Assembly (NCBI RefSeq): GCF_002197685.1
Contig: NZ_NBBI01000002.1
Coordinates: 496,001-560,000 of the forward strand
DNA: 64,000 nt
Direction of reading: 5' to 3'
Source of the DNA: Sphingomonas dokdonensis
GTDB lineage: Bacteria > Pseudomonadota > Alphaproteobacteria > Sphingomonadales > Sphingomonadaceae
Shown here in pieces: positions 50,757 through 59,211 of this stretch. The translations under genes were made by a program, and so were the position numbers. The notes below the pieces were generated by a model that ran no database searches, had not been told where the DNA came from, and saw only the letters and a program-made list of their open reading frames with translations. Within the stretch, counting starts at the first letter, position 1. Every line of letters starts with the position of its first letter.

Positions 50757-50825
50757 GACGGCGCCTTGGCGGGCTCGCCACTTGGCTACCTTGCGCCTGC
50801 CCAAAAACATGTGGGGGACGCTTGG

Positions 50826-51143
50826 ATGGCAGAGAACGAGCCCGGACCAGACACCCTCGGCACCGATGCTCGCCTGACTTCTCTTGAGGAGCGGTTGAAG
50901 GCGGCGCAAACGGACGAGGCGCACCGGACAGGGGCGGGCAAGGCGGAACCCGATGGCGGCTATCGCCTCGGCAACCGAGTGCTCGCCGAACTGATCGGGG
51001 GAATGGTCGGCGGCGCGCTGATCGGTTGGGTGATCGACCGATTCGCGGGTACGCAGCCCTGGGGTCTGCTCGTGATGCTCGCCCTCGGGACGGGCGCCGC
51101 GTTCAGGAACATCATTCGGATTTCTAGCCAGCGCCCGAAGTAA
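50826..51143 (+). CDS. atpI: ATP synthase protein I
   Basis: Small membrane protein of 105 residues that heads the F0 operon. The N-terminal half is hydrophilic; two membrane helices follow (AELIGGMVGGALIGWVIDRF, PWGLLVMLALGTGAAF). AtpI is thought to help assemble the c-ring and is not part of the final enzyme. The start is ATG 50826, after a purine-rich GGGGGACGCTTGG region. Spacing to atpB is 30 bp. Confidence 0.87.
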   Translation: MAENEPGPDTLGTDARLTSLEERLKAAQTDEAHRTGAGKAEPDGGYRLGNRVLAELIGGMVGGALIGWVIDRFAGTQPWGLLVMLALGTGAAFRNIIRISSQRPK

Positions 51144-51173
51144 GATCGGGCGCTTTCGTTAAGGGAAACAGGC

Positions 51174-51962
51174 GTGGCGGAAGGCGGCGGCAAGATCGAT
51201 CCGATGCACCAGTTCCTGGTTGAGCCGTTGTTCGGCACCCAGGACTGGCAGATTGCCGGGTACAACATCGCCTTCACCAATTCGGCGATGTGGATGGCGG
51301 TCGCGACGGTAGGGCTCATCGCCTTCATGTCGCTCGGCACCAAGGGCAAGCTCATCCCCGGCCGCGGGCAGGTGATGGTCGAAAGCGTGGTGCGCTTCAT
51401 CGACAACATGCTCGCATCGAACATCGGGCCAGAGGGGAAGCGCTACGTTCCCTACGTCTTCTCGCTGTTCATGTTCATCCTGTTCGCCAACATCCTCGGC
51501 CTGATGCCGCTGGGCGTCGTCGGCGTGCATCCGTTCACCTTCACCAGCCACTTCACCATCACCGGCATTCTCGCGATCCTCAGCTTCGCGATCGTTCTGG
51601 TGGTCGGCTTCTGGCGCCACGGTCTGCACTTCTTCAGCCTGTTCGTGCCGCATGGCACGCCCTGGTGGCTGCTGCCGGTCATTCCGCTGATCGAGTTCGT
51701 CTCGTTCATGGTGCGCCCGTTCAGCCTCGGCCTGCGACTGTTCGTCGCCATGACTGCCGGGCACGTGCTGCTGAAGGTGCTGGCGGGCTTCGTGATCAAC
51801 GCCGGCAACGCTGGCGCGGGGATCGGCCTGCTGGTCGGCATCCCCAGCTTCGGCCTGATGGTCGGCATTTCGGCGCTCGAACTGCTGGTCGCCGGTATCC
51901 AGGCCTATGTCTTCGCGCTGTTGACCTCGCTCTACCTGAACGACGCGGTCAACCTGCACTGA
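51174..51962 (+). CDS. atpB: ATP synthase F0 subunit a
   Basis: Inner-membrane stator subunit that forms the proton half-channels against the c-ring. 262 residues with five to six helices. The essential arginine lies in MVRPFSLGLRLFVAMTAGH, and the C-terminal helix contains ALELLVAGIQAYVFALLTSLYLNDAV. It has a GTG start with a GGGAAACAG region upstream. Second gene of the I-a-c-b'-b operon; the F1 genes are elsewhere, as usual in alphaproteobacteria. Confidence 0.96.
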   Translation: MAEGGGKIDPMHQFLVEPLFGTQDWQIAGYNIAFTNSAMWMAVATVGLIAFMSLGTKGKLIPGRGQVMVESVVRFIDNMLASNIGPEGKRYVPYVFSLFMFILFANILGLMPLGVVGVHPFTFTSHFTITGILAILSFAIVLVVGFWRHGLHFFSLFVPHGTPWWLLPVIPLIEFVSFMVRPFSLGLRLFVAMTAGHVLLKVLAGFVINAGNAGAGIGLLVGIPSFGLMVGISALELLVAGIQAYVFALLTSLYLNDAVNLH

Positions 51963-52012
51963 GTTTCGTACTGTTCAATCCAACCATCTGATTTTGATAG
52001 GGAGTTACTAAA

Positions 52013-52240
52013 ATGGACGCAGAAGCCGCAAAGCTGCTCGGCGCCGGTCTGGCCGCTGTTGGCGCGGGCCTCGCCTCGCTCGGCGTGGGCAACGTGTTCG
52101 GCAAGTTCCTCGAAGGCGCGCTGCGCAATCCGGGTGCCGCCGACGCGCAGCAGGGCCGTCTCTTCATCGGTTTCGCCGGTGCCGAGCTTCTCGGTCTGCT
52201 CTCGTTCGTTGTCGCGATGATCCTGGTTTTCGTCGCTTAA
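52013..52240 (+). CDS. atpE: ATP synthase F0 subunit c
   Basis: Proteolipid of the rotating ring, 75 residues folding as two helices joined by a polar loop. Helix 1 contains the glycine-rich run GAGLAAVGAGLASLGVGNVF, the loop is ALRNPGAADAQQGRLF, and helix 2 holds the proton-carrying Glu in GFAGAELLGLLSFVV (about residue 58). GGGAG precedes the ATG. A 105-bp gap to the b' gene includes a hairpin-like inverted repeat, consistent with the extra transcript or translation usually seen for subunit c. Confidence 0.96.
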   Translation: MDAEAAKLLGAGLAAVGAGLASLGVGNVFGKFLEGALRNPGAADAQQGRLFIGFAGAELLGLLSFVVAMILVFVA

Positions 52241-52345
52241 CACGAAACGAAATCCTCCGCCGTTCGCGCGGCCCGGGCCTCGATCCTTGGTGATCGAGCG
52301 CGCATAAGCCGGGCCCGCGAACGGAGGGGAGGTTAAGGGTTCAAG

Positions 52346-52840
52346 ATGCCTCAGATCTCCCAACTTGCCGCAACCTGGGCGTCGCAGCTGTTCTGGCTCG
52401 TCGTCACCTTCGGCGTTGTCTTCTTTGTCGTGGGCCGCGGCATGCTGCCCAAGGTGCAGAAGACGATCGACGCGCGCGATTATTCGATCGCGGCGGATCT
52501 CGCGGCGGCTTCGGCGGCGCGTGACGAAGCGGACAAGGTTGAGGCGGACTGGCGCGTGCGCGACCAGGCCAATCGCGAGAAAGCCCAGGCGCTTGTCGCG
52601 GAGGCACGCCAGCGTGCCGCCAAGGCCAGCGAGGAAACGCTGAACGCGGCTGGCGACCAGCAGGCGGCGCGCGTTGCGGCGGCTGAGGCGGATATCACGG
52701 CGGCCACGCAGCGCGCGCTCGACGATATCGAGGCGGTTGCGGCGGAAGCCACCCAGGACATCGTGGCGCGCGTTTCGGGCGTTCAGGTGTCGGCGGACGA
52801 AGCAAGGGGCGCCGTGAAGGCGGCGATGGCACATGGCTGA
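52346..52840 (+). CDS. atpF2: ATP synthase F0 subunit b'
   Basis: Peripheral-stalk subunit of 164 residues. One N-terminal membrane helix (ASQLFWLVVTFGVVFFVVGRGMLPKV) is followed by a long charged coiled-coil. The N-terminal resemblance to the diverged b' subunit of photosynthetic and other alphaproteobacteria, and the gene order before the second b gene, support b' rather than b. Overlaps the next gene by 8 bp. Confidence 0.9.
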   Translation: MPQISQLAATWASQLFWLVVTFGVVFFVVGRGMLPKVQKTIDARDYSIAADLAAASAARDEADKVEADWRVRDQANREKAQALVAEARQRAAKASEETLNAAGDQQAARVAAAEADITAATQRALDDIEAVAAEATQDIVARVSGVQVSADEARGAVKAAMAHG

Positions 52841-53480
52841 GTTCATCATCCTGAGTGCCGCGACCGGCGGCTCGGCCGAAGTGGCGCAGAATCTTGCCCA
52901 TGCGGCGGAAGCACGCGGCATGACGGCCGATGGCTCCGAGGCGCTAAGCACCAGCGTTGCCGAGGGCGGCCCGGAGCATCACGTCGATCCGGCGCTGCTC
53001 GGCCTGAACGGCACCGTCTGGGTGTCGCTCGCGATGCTCGTGCTGTTCGCGATCCTGATCTGGAAAAAGGTACCGGCGCTGATCGTCGGCGGCCTCGATC
53101 GCCAGATCGCCGACATCCGCCGCCAGCTCGACGAGGCGAAGGCGCTGCGCGCCGAAGCCGAGGCGCTGCGCGACGAATATGCGCGCAAGATCGCCGACGC
53201 GGAAAAGACCGCGGGCGAGATGGCGGCGCAGGCCAATCACGAGGCGGAAGTGATCATCGCCAAGGCCAAGGCGGATGCGGACGAGCTGGTCATGCGCCGC
53301 GGCAAGATGGCCGAGGACAAGATCGCCGCCGCCGAACGCGCCGCGCTGCTCGAAGTCCGCGCCAAGACGGCTGAAGCCGCGGCTAACGCCGCCGCCGCGC
53401 TGATCGCGGAGCGTCACGGGGCCGAGGCCGACCGCGCCCTGATCAACCGCACGATCGCAGGCATCGGCCGCCCGAACTGA
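52833..53480 (+). CDS. atpF: ATP synthase F0 subunit b
   Basis: Second stalk subunit, 215 residues. A variable N-terminal extension (about 60 residues, Ala/Glu/His-rich) precedes the membrane helix TVWVSLAMLVLFAILIWKKVP and the long coiled-coil (LDRQIADIRRQLDEAKALRAEAEALRDE...). b and b' form a heterodimer that holds F1 against subunit a. Last gene of the operon; a strong terminator follows after 24 bp. The N-terminal extension is longer than in E. coli, and an internal start is possible. Confidence 0.92.
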   Translation: MAEFIILSAATGGSAEVAQNLAHAAEARGMTADGSEALSTSVAEGGPEHHVDPALLGLNGTVWVSLAMLVLFAILIWKKVPALIVGGLDRQIADIRRQLDEAKALRAEAEALRDEYARKIADAEKTAGEMAAQANHEAEVIIAKAKADADELVMRRGKMAEDKIAAAERAALLEVRAKTAEAAANAAAALIAERHGAEADRALINRTIAGIGRPN

Positions 53481-53504
53481 TCCCGTCCTTTACGGCGAAA
53501 CAAG

Positions 53505-53540
53505 CGGCCGCGCCCATCCGGGTGCGGCCGTTTTGTTTTG
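53505..53540 (+). terminator. Terminator of the F0 ATP-synthase operon
   Basis: CGGCCGCGCCC - ATC - CGGGTGCGGCCG followed by TTTTGTTTTG. An 11-bp GC-rich stem with a good T-tract, 24 bp after the atpF stop. Confidence 0.92.
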
Positions 53541-53610
53541 TAGGCCAGCGCGAGGGCGGGGTGGCGCAAAGCCGCATGCCAGCCGCCCGTCATCCTGATA
53601 CACGCTGCCG

Positions 53611-54273
53611 ATGCGCCGCCGCCCGCTACCGCTTGTCCTCGCCGGCCTTCTAACGGTCCTGCTCGCGTATCCGATCGCGGCGCTGATCGGCGGCGCGCTG
53701 CCGACGAACCGCGGCTGGCAAGCGCCCGAGCAGGGGGTCACGCTATTCATCGAAAGCAACGGGATCCACACCGGCCTTGTCCTGCCGAAAGTCGCGGCAG
53801 GGGTCGACTGGCGCCCGATCTTCCCAGCCACGGACCTGCGCGACCCCCGCTACGGCGCGTACGATCATGTCTCGATCGGTTGGGGCGACCGCGACTTCTA
53901 CTTGAACACCCCGACCTGGGCAGACCTGAAGCTCTCGACCGTGACGGCCGCCGCGCTCGGCAGCAGCCGAACGATGCTCCATGTCGATCATCTGCCGCAC
54001 CCCGCCGCCGACGGCAGCGTGCGGCGACTGGTCGTGCGCCCCGCCGAATACCGACGCCTTGCCGCTTATGTCCGGGCGTCGCTCGCTGACGGCGGCGAGC
54101 GGCGCCACGGCTATTTCGGCTATGACGCCTTTTACGAGGCACGCGGCCGATACAGCGCGCTGCGCACCTGCAACGGCTGGGTAGGGGACGCGCTGCGCTT
54201 TGCCGGCATCCGCATCGGCGCGTGGACCCCGCTTCCCCTCACCGTGATGTGGTGGTTTCCCCGCCACAAGTGA
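53611..54273 (+). CDS. TIGR02117/DUF2459 family protein
   Basis: 220-residue protein with an N-terminal membrane anchor (LPLVLAGLLTVLLAYPIAALIGG). The body has the family pattern: NGIHTGLVLP, VSIGWGDRDFYLNTPTW, and at the end RTCNGWVGDALRFAGIRIGAWTPLP. The conserved His, Asp/Trp and Cys-Asn resemble the layout of papain-like NlpC/DUF-type hydrolases, but no activity is established. It is a single gene between the ATP synthase operon and the sugar permease. Confidence 0.82.
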   Translation: MRRRPLPLVLAGLLTVLLAYPIAALIGGALPTNRGWQAPEQGVTLFIESNGIHTGLVLPKVAAGVDWRPIFPATDLRDPRYGAYDHVSIGWGDRDFYLNTPTWADLKLSTVTAAALGSSRTMLHVDHLPHPAADGSVRRLVVRPAEYRRLAAYVRASLADGGERRHGYFGYDAFYEARGRYSALRTCNGWVGDALRFAGIRIGAWTPLPLTVMWWFPRHK

Positions 54274-54310
54274 CACCCGCGAAAGGCGCGTTTGCCCTCC
54301 GGCAATTTCC

Positions 54311-54327
54311 CGGTAAACGGTTACACG
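54311..54327 (+). promoter_or_regulatory. LacI/GalR-like operator upstream of the sugar permease
   Basis: GTAAACGGTTAC (54313-54324) in the context CGGTAAACGGTTACACG is nearly palindromic and has the GTAA...TTAC arms with central CG typical of LacI-family operators. It lies 20-35 bp upstream of the permease start. No LacI-family gene is in the window. Confidence 0.55.
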
Positions 54328-54347
54328 TTCTCGGAGGGGATTAATTC

Positions 54348-55652
54348 ATGGCATTTGCCCAGGTAACGACGGGTGCCGACGCCGCCGCGCAAGATGCGGA
54401 CGCGGTGGGGGCGGCCTATGCCGACGCGCCCGATCTGCGCTGGTTCGTCTTTGCGCTGTTTTTCATCTTTGGCGGCATCACCAGCCTCAACGACATCGTC
54501 ATGCCCAAGCTGCAGGAGCTGTTCACGCTCAGCCACGCGCAGGCGAACCTCGTCAATTCCGCCTTCTTCCTCGCCTATCTGCTGTTCTCGCTGCCAGCCG
54601 CCGCGGTGGTCCGCCGCGCCGGCTATATGCGCACGGCGACGTTCGGCCTCATCCTGATGACGCTGGGCTGCCTGCTGTTCATCCCGGCCTCCAGCTCGGC
54701 CACCTTCGGCATGTTCCTCCTGGCGCTCTTCGTGCTCGGCGCCGGCATCACCGTGGTTCAGGTCGTCGCGAACCCGCTGATCTCGCTGCTCGGCCCGCCG
54801 CGCACCGCGTCGAGCCGGCTCACCTTTGCGCAGGCATTCAACTCGCTCGGCACCACCATCTTCCCGCGCGTCGGCTCGACGCTGATCCTCGGCAGCCTCG
54901 CCGGCGTCAGCGCCGCGACGCTGAGCGGCCCCGCGCTCGACGCCTATCGCGTCGAGGCATCGCGCGCGATCGTCCACACCTATATCGGCCTTGCCGTGGC
55001 GCTGCTGGTGATCGCGGGCGTGGTCTGGACCCGCCGCAATCGCCTCAAGGAAGAGCAGGAGCAGAGCGGCTCGATCTTCCACCCGTTGACGCTGCTGAAG
55101 CGCCCGCGCTTCGCCTTCGGCGTCGCCTGCATCTTTCTCTATGTCGGCGCGGAAGTCGCGATCGGCTCGAACCTCGTCGTCTACCTGTCACAACCGACCG
55201 TGTGGAACGTGCCGCTGGAAACCGCCGGCAATTACGTGCCCTTCTATTGGGGTGGCGCACTGATCGGCCGCTTCGCCGGCTCGGCGATCCTTCGCGTGGT
55301 GTCGCCGGGCAAGGTGCTGGCGACCGCCGGCTCGGTCGCGATCATGCTGCTGCTCTTCTCCGCCAACAGCAGCGGTACGGCGGCAGGCTGGGCGCTGATC
55401 GCCATCGGTCTGGCGAACTCGATCATGTTCCCGACGATCTTCAGCCTCGCGTCCGAGGGGCTGGGGAAGCGCGCTGCCGAAGGATCGGGCGTGATCGCCA
55501 CCGCCATCGTCGGCGGTGCCGTCGTCCCGCCGCTCTATGGCACGCTGGCGGACACCACGGGCAGCCTGGCGTTTGCACTCGTGCTGCCGGTGATCTGCTA
55601 CGCGATCATCGCCAGCTTCGGCGTCTTCGCGCGCCGCCCGTCAGTGGCATAA
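54348..55652 (+). CDS. FHS-type sugar permease (major facilitator)
   Basis: Twelve-helix MFS transporter of 434 residues of the fucose-galactose-hexose proton symporter group (FucP-like). Signatures are FFIFGGITSLNDIVMPKLQELF in helix 1, SAFFLAYLLFSLPAAAVVRRAGY, and QVVANPLISLLGPPRTASSRLTFAQAFNSLG, which is distinctive for the family. The second half has FYWGGALIGRFAGSAI and NSIMFPTIFSLASEGLG. GGAGGGG precedes the ATG. The LacI-like operator upstream suggests control by a sugar. Sugar unknown; glucose, galactose, fucose or an oligosaccharide monomer are possible. Confidence 0.9.
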   Translation: MAFAQVTTGADAAAQDADAVGAAYADAPDLRWFVFALFFIFGGITSLNDIVMPKLQELFTLSHAQANLVNSAFFLAYLLFSLPAAAVVRRAGYMRTATFGLILMTLGCLLFIPASSSATFGMFLLALFVLGAGITVVQVVANPLISLLGPPRTASSRLTFAQAFNSLGTTIFPRVGSTLILGSLAGVSAATLSGPALDAYRVEASRAIVHTYIGLAVALLVIAGVVWTRRNRLKEEQEQSGSIFHPLTLLKRPRFAFGVACIFLYVGAEVAIGSNLVVYLSQPTVWNVPLETAGNYVPFYWGGALIGRFAGSAILRVVSPGKVLATAGSVAIMLLLFSANSSGTAAGWALIAIGLANSIMFPTIFSLASEGLGKRAAEGSGVIATAIVGGAVVPPLYGTLADTTGSLAFALVLPVICYAIIASFGVFARRPSVA

Positions 55653-55696
55653 CGACCGGCGGCTCCTTCCATCAGGGGGAGGGGCCGCCCAGCCCG

Positions 55697-56047
55697 TCAG
55701 GCTGACTTCTGCACCTTGGGCTTACGCGGCGTCTTCGGCTTGGGCGCGGGCAGTTCGGCGGTGGTGATCGCCACCAGCTCGCCCAGCCAGTCCGCGTCGT
55801 CCCACCGATCGGCATCGATCAACAGGCTGGGCTTCGCGCCGGGGTAGGGCGGCGCCTCCGCGCAATCGCCGGCAAAGGCGCGCCCGCCGGGCGTTGGTTT
55901 GACGAACAACTGCCCGTCGCAGATCAGCGCGACCAGCTTACCATCGCTGTAGATGCCGTATTCGCCGAAAATCGGCTTCGCCGCGACGTCGTTCGTCTGC
56001 GCCAGCTGATCGACGATGAAGGAAACGGTGCCGCTGTCTGTTGCCAT
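55697..56047 (-). CDS. TfoX N-terminal-domain protein
   Basis: 116-residue protein made of a TfoX-N-like domain (SFIVDQLAQTNDVAAKPIFGEYGIYSDGKLVALICDGQLFVKPT) with a Lys/Pro-rich tail (PAPKPKTPRKPKVQKSA). In Haemophilus the full-length TfoX/Sxy drives competence; stand-alone N-domains are widespread and their role is not known. A hairpin at 55658-55690 separates it from the convergent permease gene. Confidence 0.85.
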   Translation of the reverse strand: MATDSGTVSFIVDQLAQTNDVAAKPIFGEYGIYSDGKLVALICDGQLFVKPTPGGRAFAGDCAEAPPYPGAKPSLLIDADRWDDADWLGELVAITTAELPAPKPKTPRKPKVQKSA

Positions 56048-56117
56048 GCCGCCGATCGTATCACCATGCGCGCGATGATCGAGCGCTAATCCGCCCCAAC
56101 CGGGCGAGGGGCAGGCG

Positions 56118-56492
56118 CTATGCGTCGAGCGGGTAGAGCGCGGCGGCGATCTGCCGCCCTTCGCTGCGCAGCACGCCCCAGGCCTTCGCAGCAGCGCGGC
56201 TGTCCATCATTTCCACGCCGATGCCGCGTGCCTCCACCGCATTCACCAGTGCACGTGGTGGCCGCGCGAGCGTCGCCCCGGTGCCGATCAGGATGAACTC
56301 GGGTGCCGGCGACAGGATCGCCTCCAGCGCCGCCTCGTCAAGCTCAGCCAGCGGCGGCGGGGACCAGCCCTGCGCCGCGCTGACGGTCAGCAGCACGGCG
56401 GGCAGCACCTGCTCCTCGTCAAGGCGAAAGCCGCCGCGCGCGAAGCCGCGGACGATCGGCCCGCCCGCGTCGCGCTCGCGGTTGATCTTCAC
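56118..56492 (-). CDS. Mth938/NDUFAF3-like protein
   Basis: 124-residue protein of the Mth938-like (DUF498) family, a relative of mitochondrial complex I assembly factor NDUFAF3. It shows APEFILIGTGATLARPP followed by ALVNAVEARGIGVEMMDSRAAAKAWGVLRSEGRQIAAALYP, the conserved core. In alphaproteobacteria the gene regularly follows secF, as here (7 bp apart), and is thought to be linked with respiratory-complex assembly by homology only. Confidence 0.9.
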   Translation of the reverse strand: MKINRERDAGGPIVRGFARGGFRLDEEQVLPAVLLTVSAAQGWSPPPLAELDEAALEAILSPAPEFILIGTGATLARPPRALVNAVEARGIGVEMMDSRAAAKAWGVLRSEGRQIAAALYPLDA

Positions 56493-56499
56493 GCCCGCG

Positions 56500-57471
56500 T
56501 CACTCGCCGCGCGGCGCCACGCGCTCGGCGTTCTCGATGCCGCTGCGGGTCACCTTCTCGGGCGCCGGATTGGCGCGCAGGCCCAGCGTGATCAGCAGCG
56601 AGGAGGAGACGTAGATCGACGAATAGGTGCCCACCACGATGCCCAGGATCATCGCCGCGGTGAAGCCGCGCAGCACGTGCCCGCCGAGGAACAAGAGCGC
56701 GCCCAGCGCCAGCAAGATGGTGACGGAGGTCATCACCGTGCGCGGCAGCGTCTCGTTGACCGACAGGTTCACGATCTCGCGCATCTCCATCTTGCGATAA
56801 CGGCGCATGTTCTCGCGGATCCGGTCGTCGATCACGATCTTGTCGTTGATCGAATAGCCGATGATGGTCAGCACCGCGGCGACGATGTTGAGGTCGAATT
56901 CGAACTGCGTCAGCGCAAAGAAGCCGAGCGTCATCAACAGATCGTGGACGATCGCCGCGATGGTCGACACGCCGAACTGCCATTCGAACCGCACGATCGC
57001 GAACAGGCCGATGCCGAGCACCGCCAGCACCACGGCAAGCACGCCGTTGCGCACCAGCTCGCCCGAAACCTTGCCTGAGATGGTCGAATAACGGCTGAAC
57101 GTCGCGCCGGGGAAGGCCTGCGAGATCGCGGTCTCCACCTTCTTCACCGCCGCATTGGTCGCGCCCTCGTCGGCGCCCTCCTGGATCGGCAGGCGAATGG
57201 TGAGCGTGCGCGGGTCGCCGAACTGCTGCAGCGAGGCTTCGCCGACATTCTGGGCGTTCACCACCTCGCGTAGGCGATCGAGATCGGGCGGCGTCACGAA
57301 CCGCTCCTCGATCATCAGTCCGCCTTCGAAATCGACGCCGAAGTTCAGCCCTTTGGCGAAGGTGACGCCGATCGCCAGCACCGACAGGATCAGCGTCAGG
57401 CCGAACGCCAGCCCACGCAGCCGGACGAAATCGATATTGGTGTTGTCGGGAACGAGTTTCAGCAGGCGCAT
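56500..57471 (-). CDS. secF: Protein translocase subunit SecF
   Basis: Six-helix RND-type subunit that with SecD uses the proton gradient to pull proteins through SecYEG. 323 residues. Family segments are FGVDFEGGLMIEERF, the periplasmic P-domain up to about 140, RFEWQFGVSTIAAIVHDLLMTLGFFAL, and VLTIIGYSINDKIVIDDRIRENMRRY with the D-x-x-x-x-x-D motif. The C-terminal helix includes GGHVLRGFTAAMILGIVVGTYSSIYV. The order is yajC-secD-secF, but a 120-bp palindromic repeat region lies between secD and secF. Confidence 0.97.
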   Translation of the reverse strand: MRLLKLVPDNTNIDFVRLRGLAFGLTLILSVLAIGVTFAKGLNFGVDFEGGLMIEERFVTPPDLDRLREVVNAQNVGEASLQQFGDPRTLTIRLPIQEGADEGATNAAVKKVETAISQAFPGATFSRYSTISGKVSGELVRNGVLAVVLAVLGIGLFAIVRFEWQFGVSTIAAIVHDLLMTLGFFALTQFEFDLNIVAAVLTIIGYSINDKIVIDDRIRENMRRYRKMEMREIVNLSVNETLPRTVMTSVTILLALGALLFLGGHVLRGFTAAMILGIVVGTYSSIYVSSSLLITLGLRANPAPEKVTRSGIENAERVAPRGE

Positions 57472-57481
57472 GGCAATCTTC

Positions 57482-57577
57482 CGTCATTCCCGCGGGTGCA
57501 GGAAGCCGATCGGGCAGGGCCGCAACTAAGGCCCGGCCGTCCGGAAACAGGGTTCCCCGCAAGGACGGGGACGATGG
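57482..57577. repeat. Palindromic intergenic repeat between secD and secF
   Basis: Arms: CCGTCATTCCCGCGGGTGCAGGAA on the left and TTCCCCGCAAGGACGGGGACGATGG on the right, imperfect inverted copies of each other, around a middle with its own GC hairpin (GGGCAGGGCCGC...GGCCCGGCCG). The CGTCATTCCCGC end is the hallmark of a short dispersed repeat common in sphingomonads. It fills most of the secD-secF gap. Confidence 0.6.
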
Positions 57578-57592
57578 TGGTCGGTGCGGCGA

Positions 57593-59194
57593 TCATATGT
57601 TGATCGTCTTCGGCTTGGTGCGGCGCAGCCACCCGGCGGTCAGCATGCGGGTGAACAGCACGGCGGTGAACACGCTGGTGGCGATGCCGATCAGCAGCAC
57701 GACCGCGAAGCCCTTCACCGGGCCCGAGCCGAGCAGGAACATGATGATGCCCGAAATGGCGTGGGTCATGTTCGCCTCGAAAATGGTGCGGCTGGCTTCC
57801 TTATAGCCCAGCTCCACCGCCTGCACCACCGATCGCCCGCGATGCCGCTCCTCGCGGATACGCTCGTTGATCAGCACGTTGGCGTCCACCGCGGTACCGA
57901 TCGTCAGCACGAAGCCGGCGATACCGGGCAGCGTCAGCGTACCCCCGATCAGCGCCAGCACGCCGACGATGACGAACACGTTGATGACCACGGCGAGGTT
58001 CGCATAGACGCCGAACCGGCCGTAGGTGACGAGCATGAAGGCGACGACCAGCGCCACGGCGACGGCGGAGGCGAGAATGCCGGCACGGATCGACTCTTCG
58101 CCGAGGTCGGGGCCGACGGTCGATTCCTCCACCACCTTCAGCGCGACGGGCAGCTTGCCCGAGCGCAGCGCAATGGCGAGCGCATTGGCGCTTTCGGTCG
58201 TGAAGCTGCCCGAGATCTGGGCCCGACCACCGGTAATCGGCTCGTTGATGTTGGGCGCGGAGATCACCTGATTGTCGAGGATGATGGCGAATGGCTTGTT
58301 CACGTTCTCCTGCGTCACCCGTGCGAACTTGCGCCCGCCCTGGCTGTCAAAGGTGATCGCGACCTGCGGCTCGTTGGTCTGCTGGCTGAACTCCATGCGC
58401 GCATCGCTGAGCTGGTCGCCCGTGATGATCGCGGAGCGCTTTACCGCGATCAGCGGGATGCCGGTCGGGTTGTTCGGATAGACCAGCACCTGGCTGCCCG
58501 CCGACGCCTGCTTGCTGGCGAGCTGCTGCGGGGTCGCGCTTTCGTCGACCAGCTTGAATTCCAGCTTTGCGGTCTTGCCCAGCAGGTCCTTCAGTGCCTG
58601 CGGATTCTGCAAGCCGGGCACCTGGACGACGATGCGGTTCGAACCCTGACGGATGATCGTCGGCTCGCGCGTGCCAAGCTCGTCGATACGGCGGCGGACC
58701 ACTTCGGTCGCGTCGCCCATCGCGGTGTCCACCGCCTGCGTCAGCCCCGCCTGAGTCGGGGTAAGCACCAGGCGGCTCGAATCGACCACCTGGATGTCCC
58801 ATTCGCGCTGGCCGGTCATGCCGACGCCGCCGCCGGTGATGCTCAGCAGCCGCTCGCGCGCGGCATCGACCTGCGAAGGATCGCGCAGCAGGAACGACAG
58901 CCGCCCGCCGCGCGACGAAATGTCGCCGATCTCGATCCGCGGATCCTGCCGGCGCATCTCGGTCTGCACCTGCTCGCGCATCGCCTCCAGCCGGCTCTCG
59001 GCGACGTCGTTCACGTCCGCCTCGAGCAGCAGGTAGCTGCCGCCGGCGAGGTCGAGCCCCAGGTTGATGCGGGGCAGGTTGACGCCCCATTTGTCGGTGA
59101 TCCGCTGCGGGATCAGGCTGGGAATCGCCAATGCGCACAGCACGGCGATCGTCAGCCAGATCGAGACAACCTTCCAACGCGGGAAATCGAGCAT
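57593..59194 (-). CDS. secD: Protein translocase subunit SecD
   Basis: 533-residue partner of SecF with a large periplasmic domain and six helices. INLGLDLAGGSYLLLEADV near residue 40 is the standard entry to the P1 domain. The membrane part has LGEESIRAGILASAVAVALVV, VYANLAVVINVFVIVGVLAL, and the SecD motif LTIGTAVDANVLINERIREE, then GLKGFAVVLLIGIATSVFTAV-like end (VKGFAVVLLIGIATSVFT). It lies 17 bp downstream of yajC, so both are cotranscribed. Confidence 0.97.
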   Translation of the reverse strand: MLDFPRWKVVSIWLTIAVLCALAIPSLIPQRITDKWGVNLPRINLGLDLAGGSYLLLEADVNDVAESRLEAMREQVQTEMRRQDPRIEIGDISSRGGRLSFLLRDPSQVDAARERLLSITGGGVGMTGQREWDIQVVDSSRLVLTPTQAGLTQAVDTAMGDATEVVRRRIDELGTREPTIIRQGSNRIVVQVPGLQNPQALKDLLGKTAKLEFKLVDESATPQQLASKQASAGSQVLVYPNNPTGIPLIAVKRSAIITGDQLSDARMEFSQQTNEPQVAITFDSQGGRKFARVTQENVNKPFAIILDNQVISAPNINEPITGGRAQISGSFTTESANALAIALRSGKLPVALKVVEESTVGPDLGEESIRAGILASAVAVALVVAFMLVTYGRFGVYANLAVVINVFVIVGVLALIGGTLTLPGIAGFVLTIGTAVDANVLINERIREERHRGRSVVQAVELGYKEASRTIFEANMTHAISGIIMFLLGSGPVKGFAVVLLIGIATSVFTAVLFTRMLTAGWLRRTKPKTINI

Positions 59195-59211
59195 GTTTGG
59201 CGGCCCAGTTC

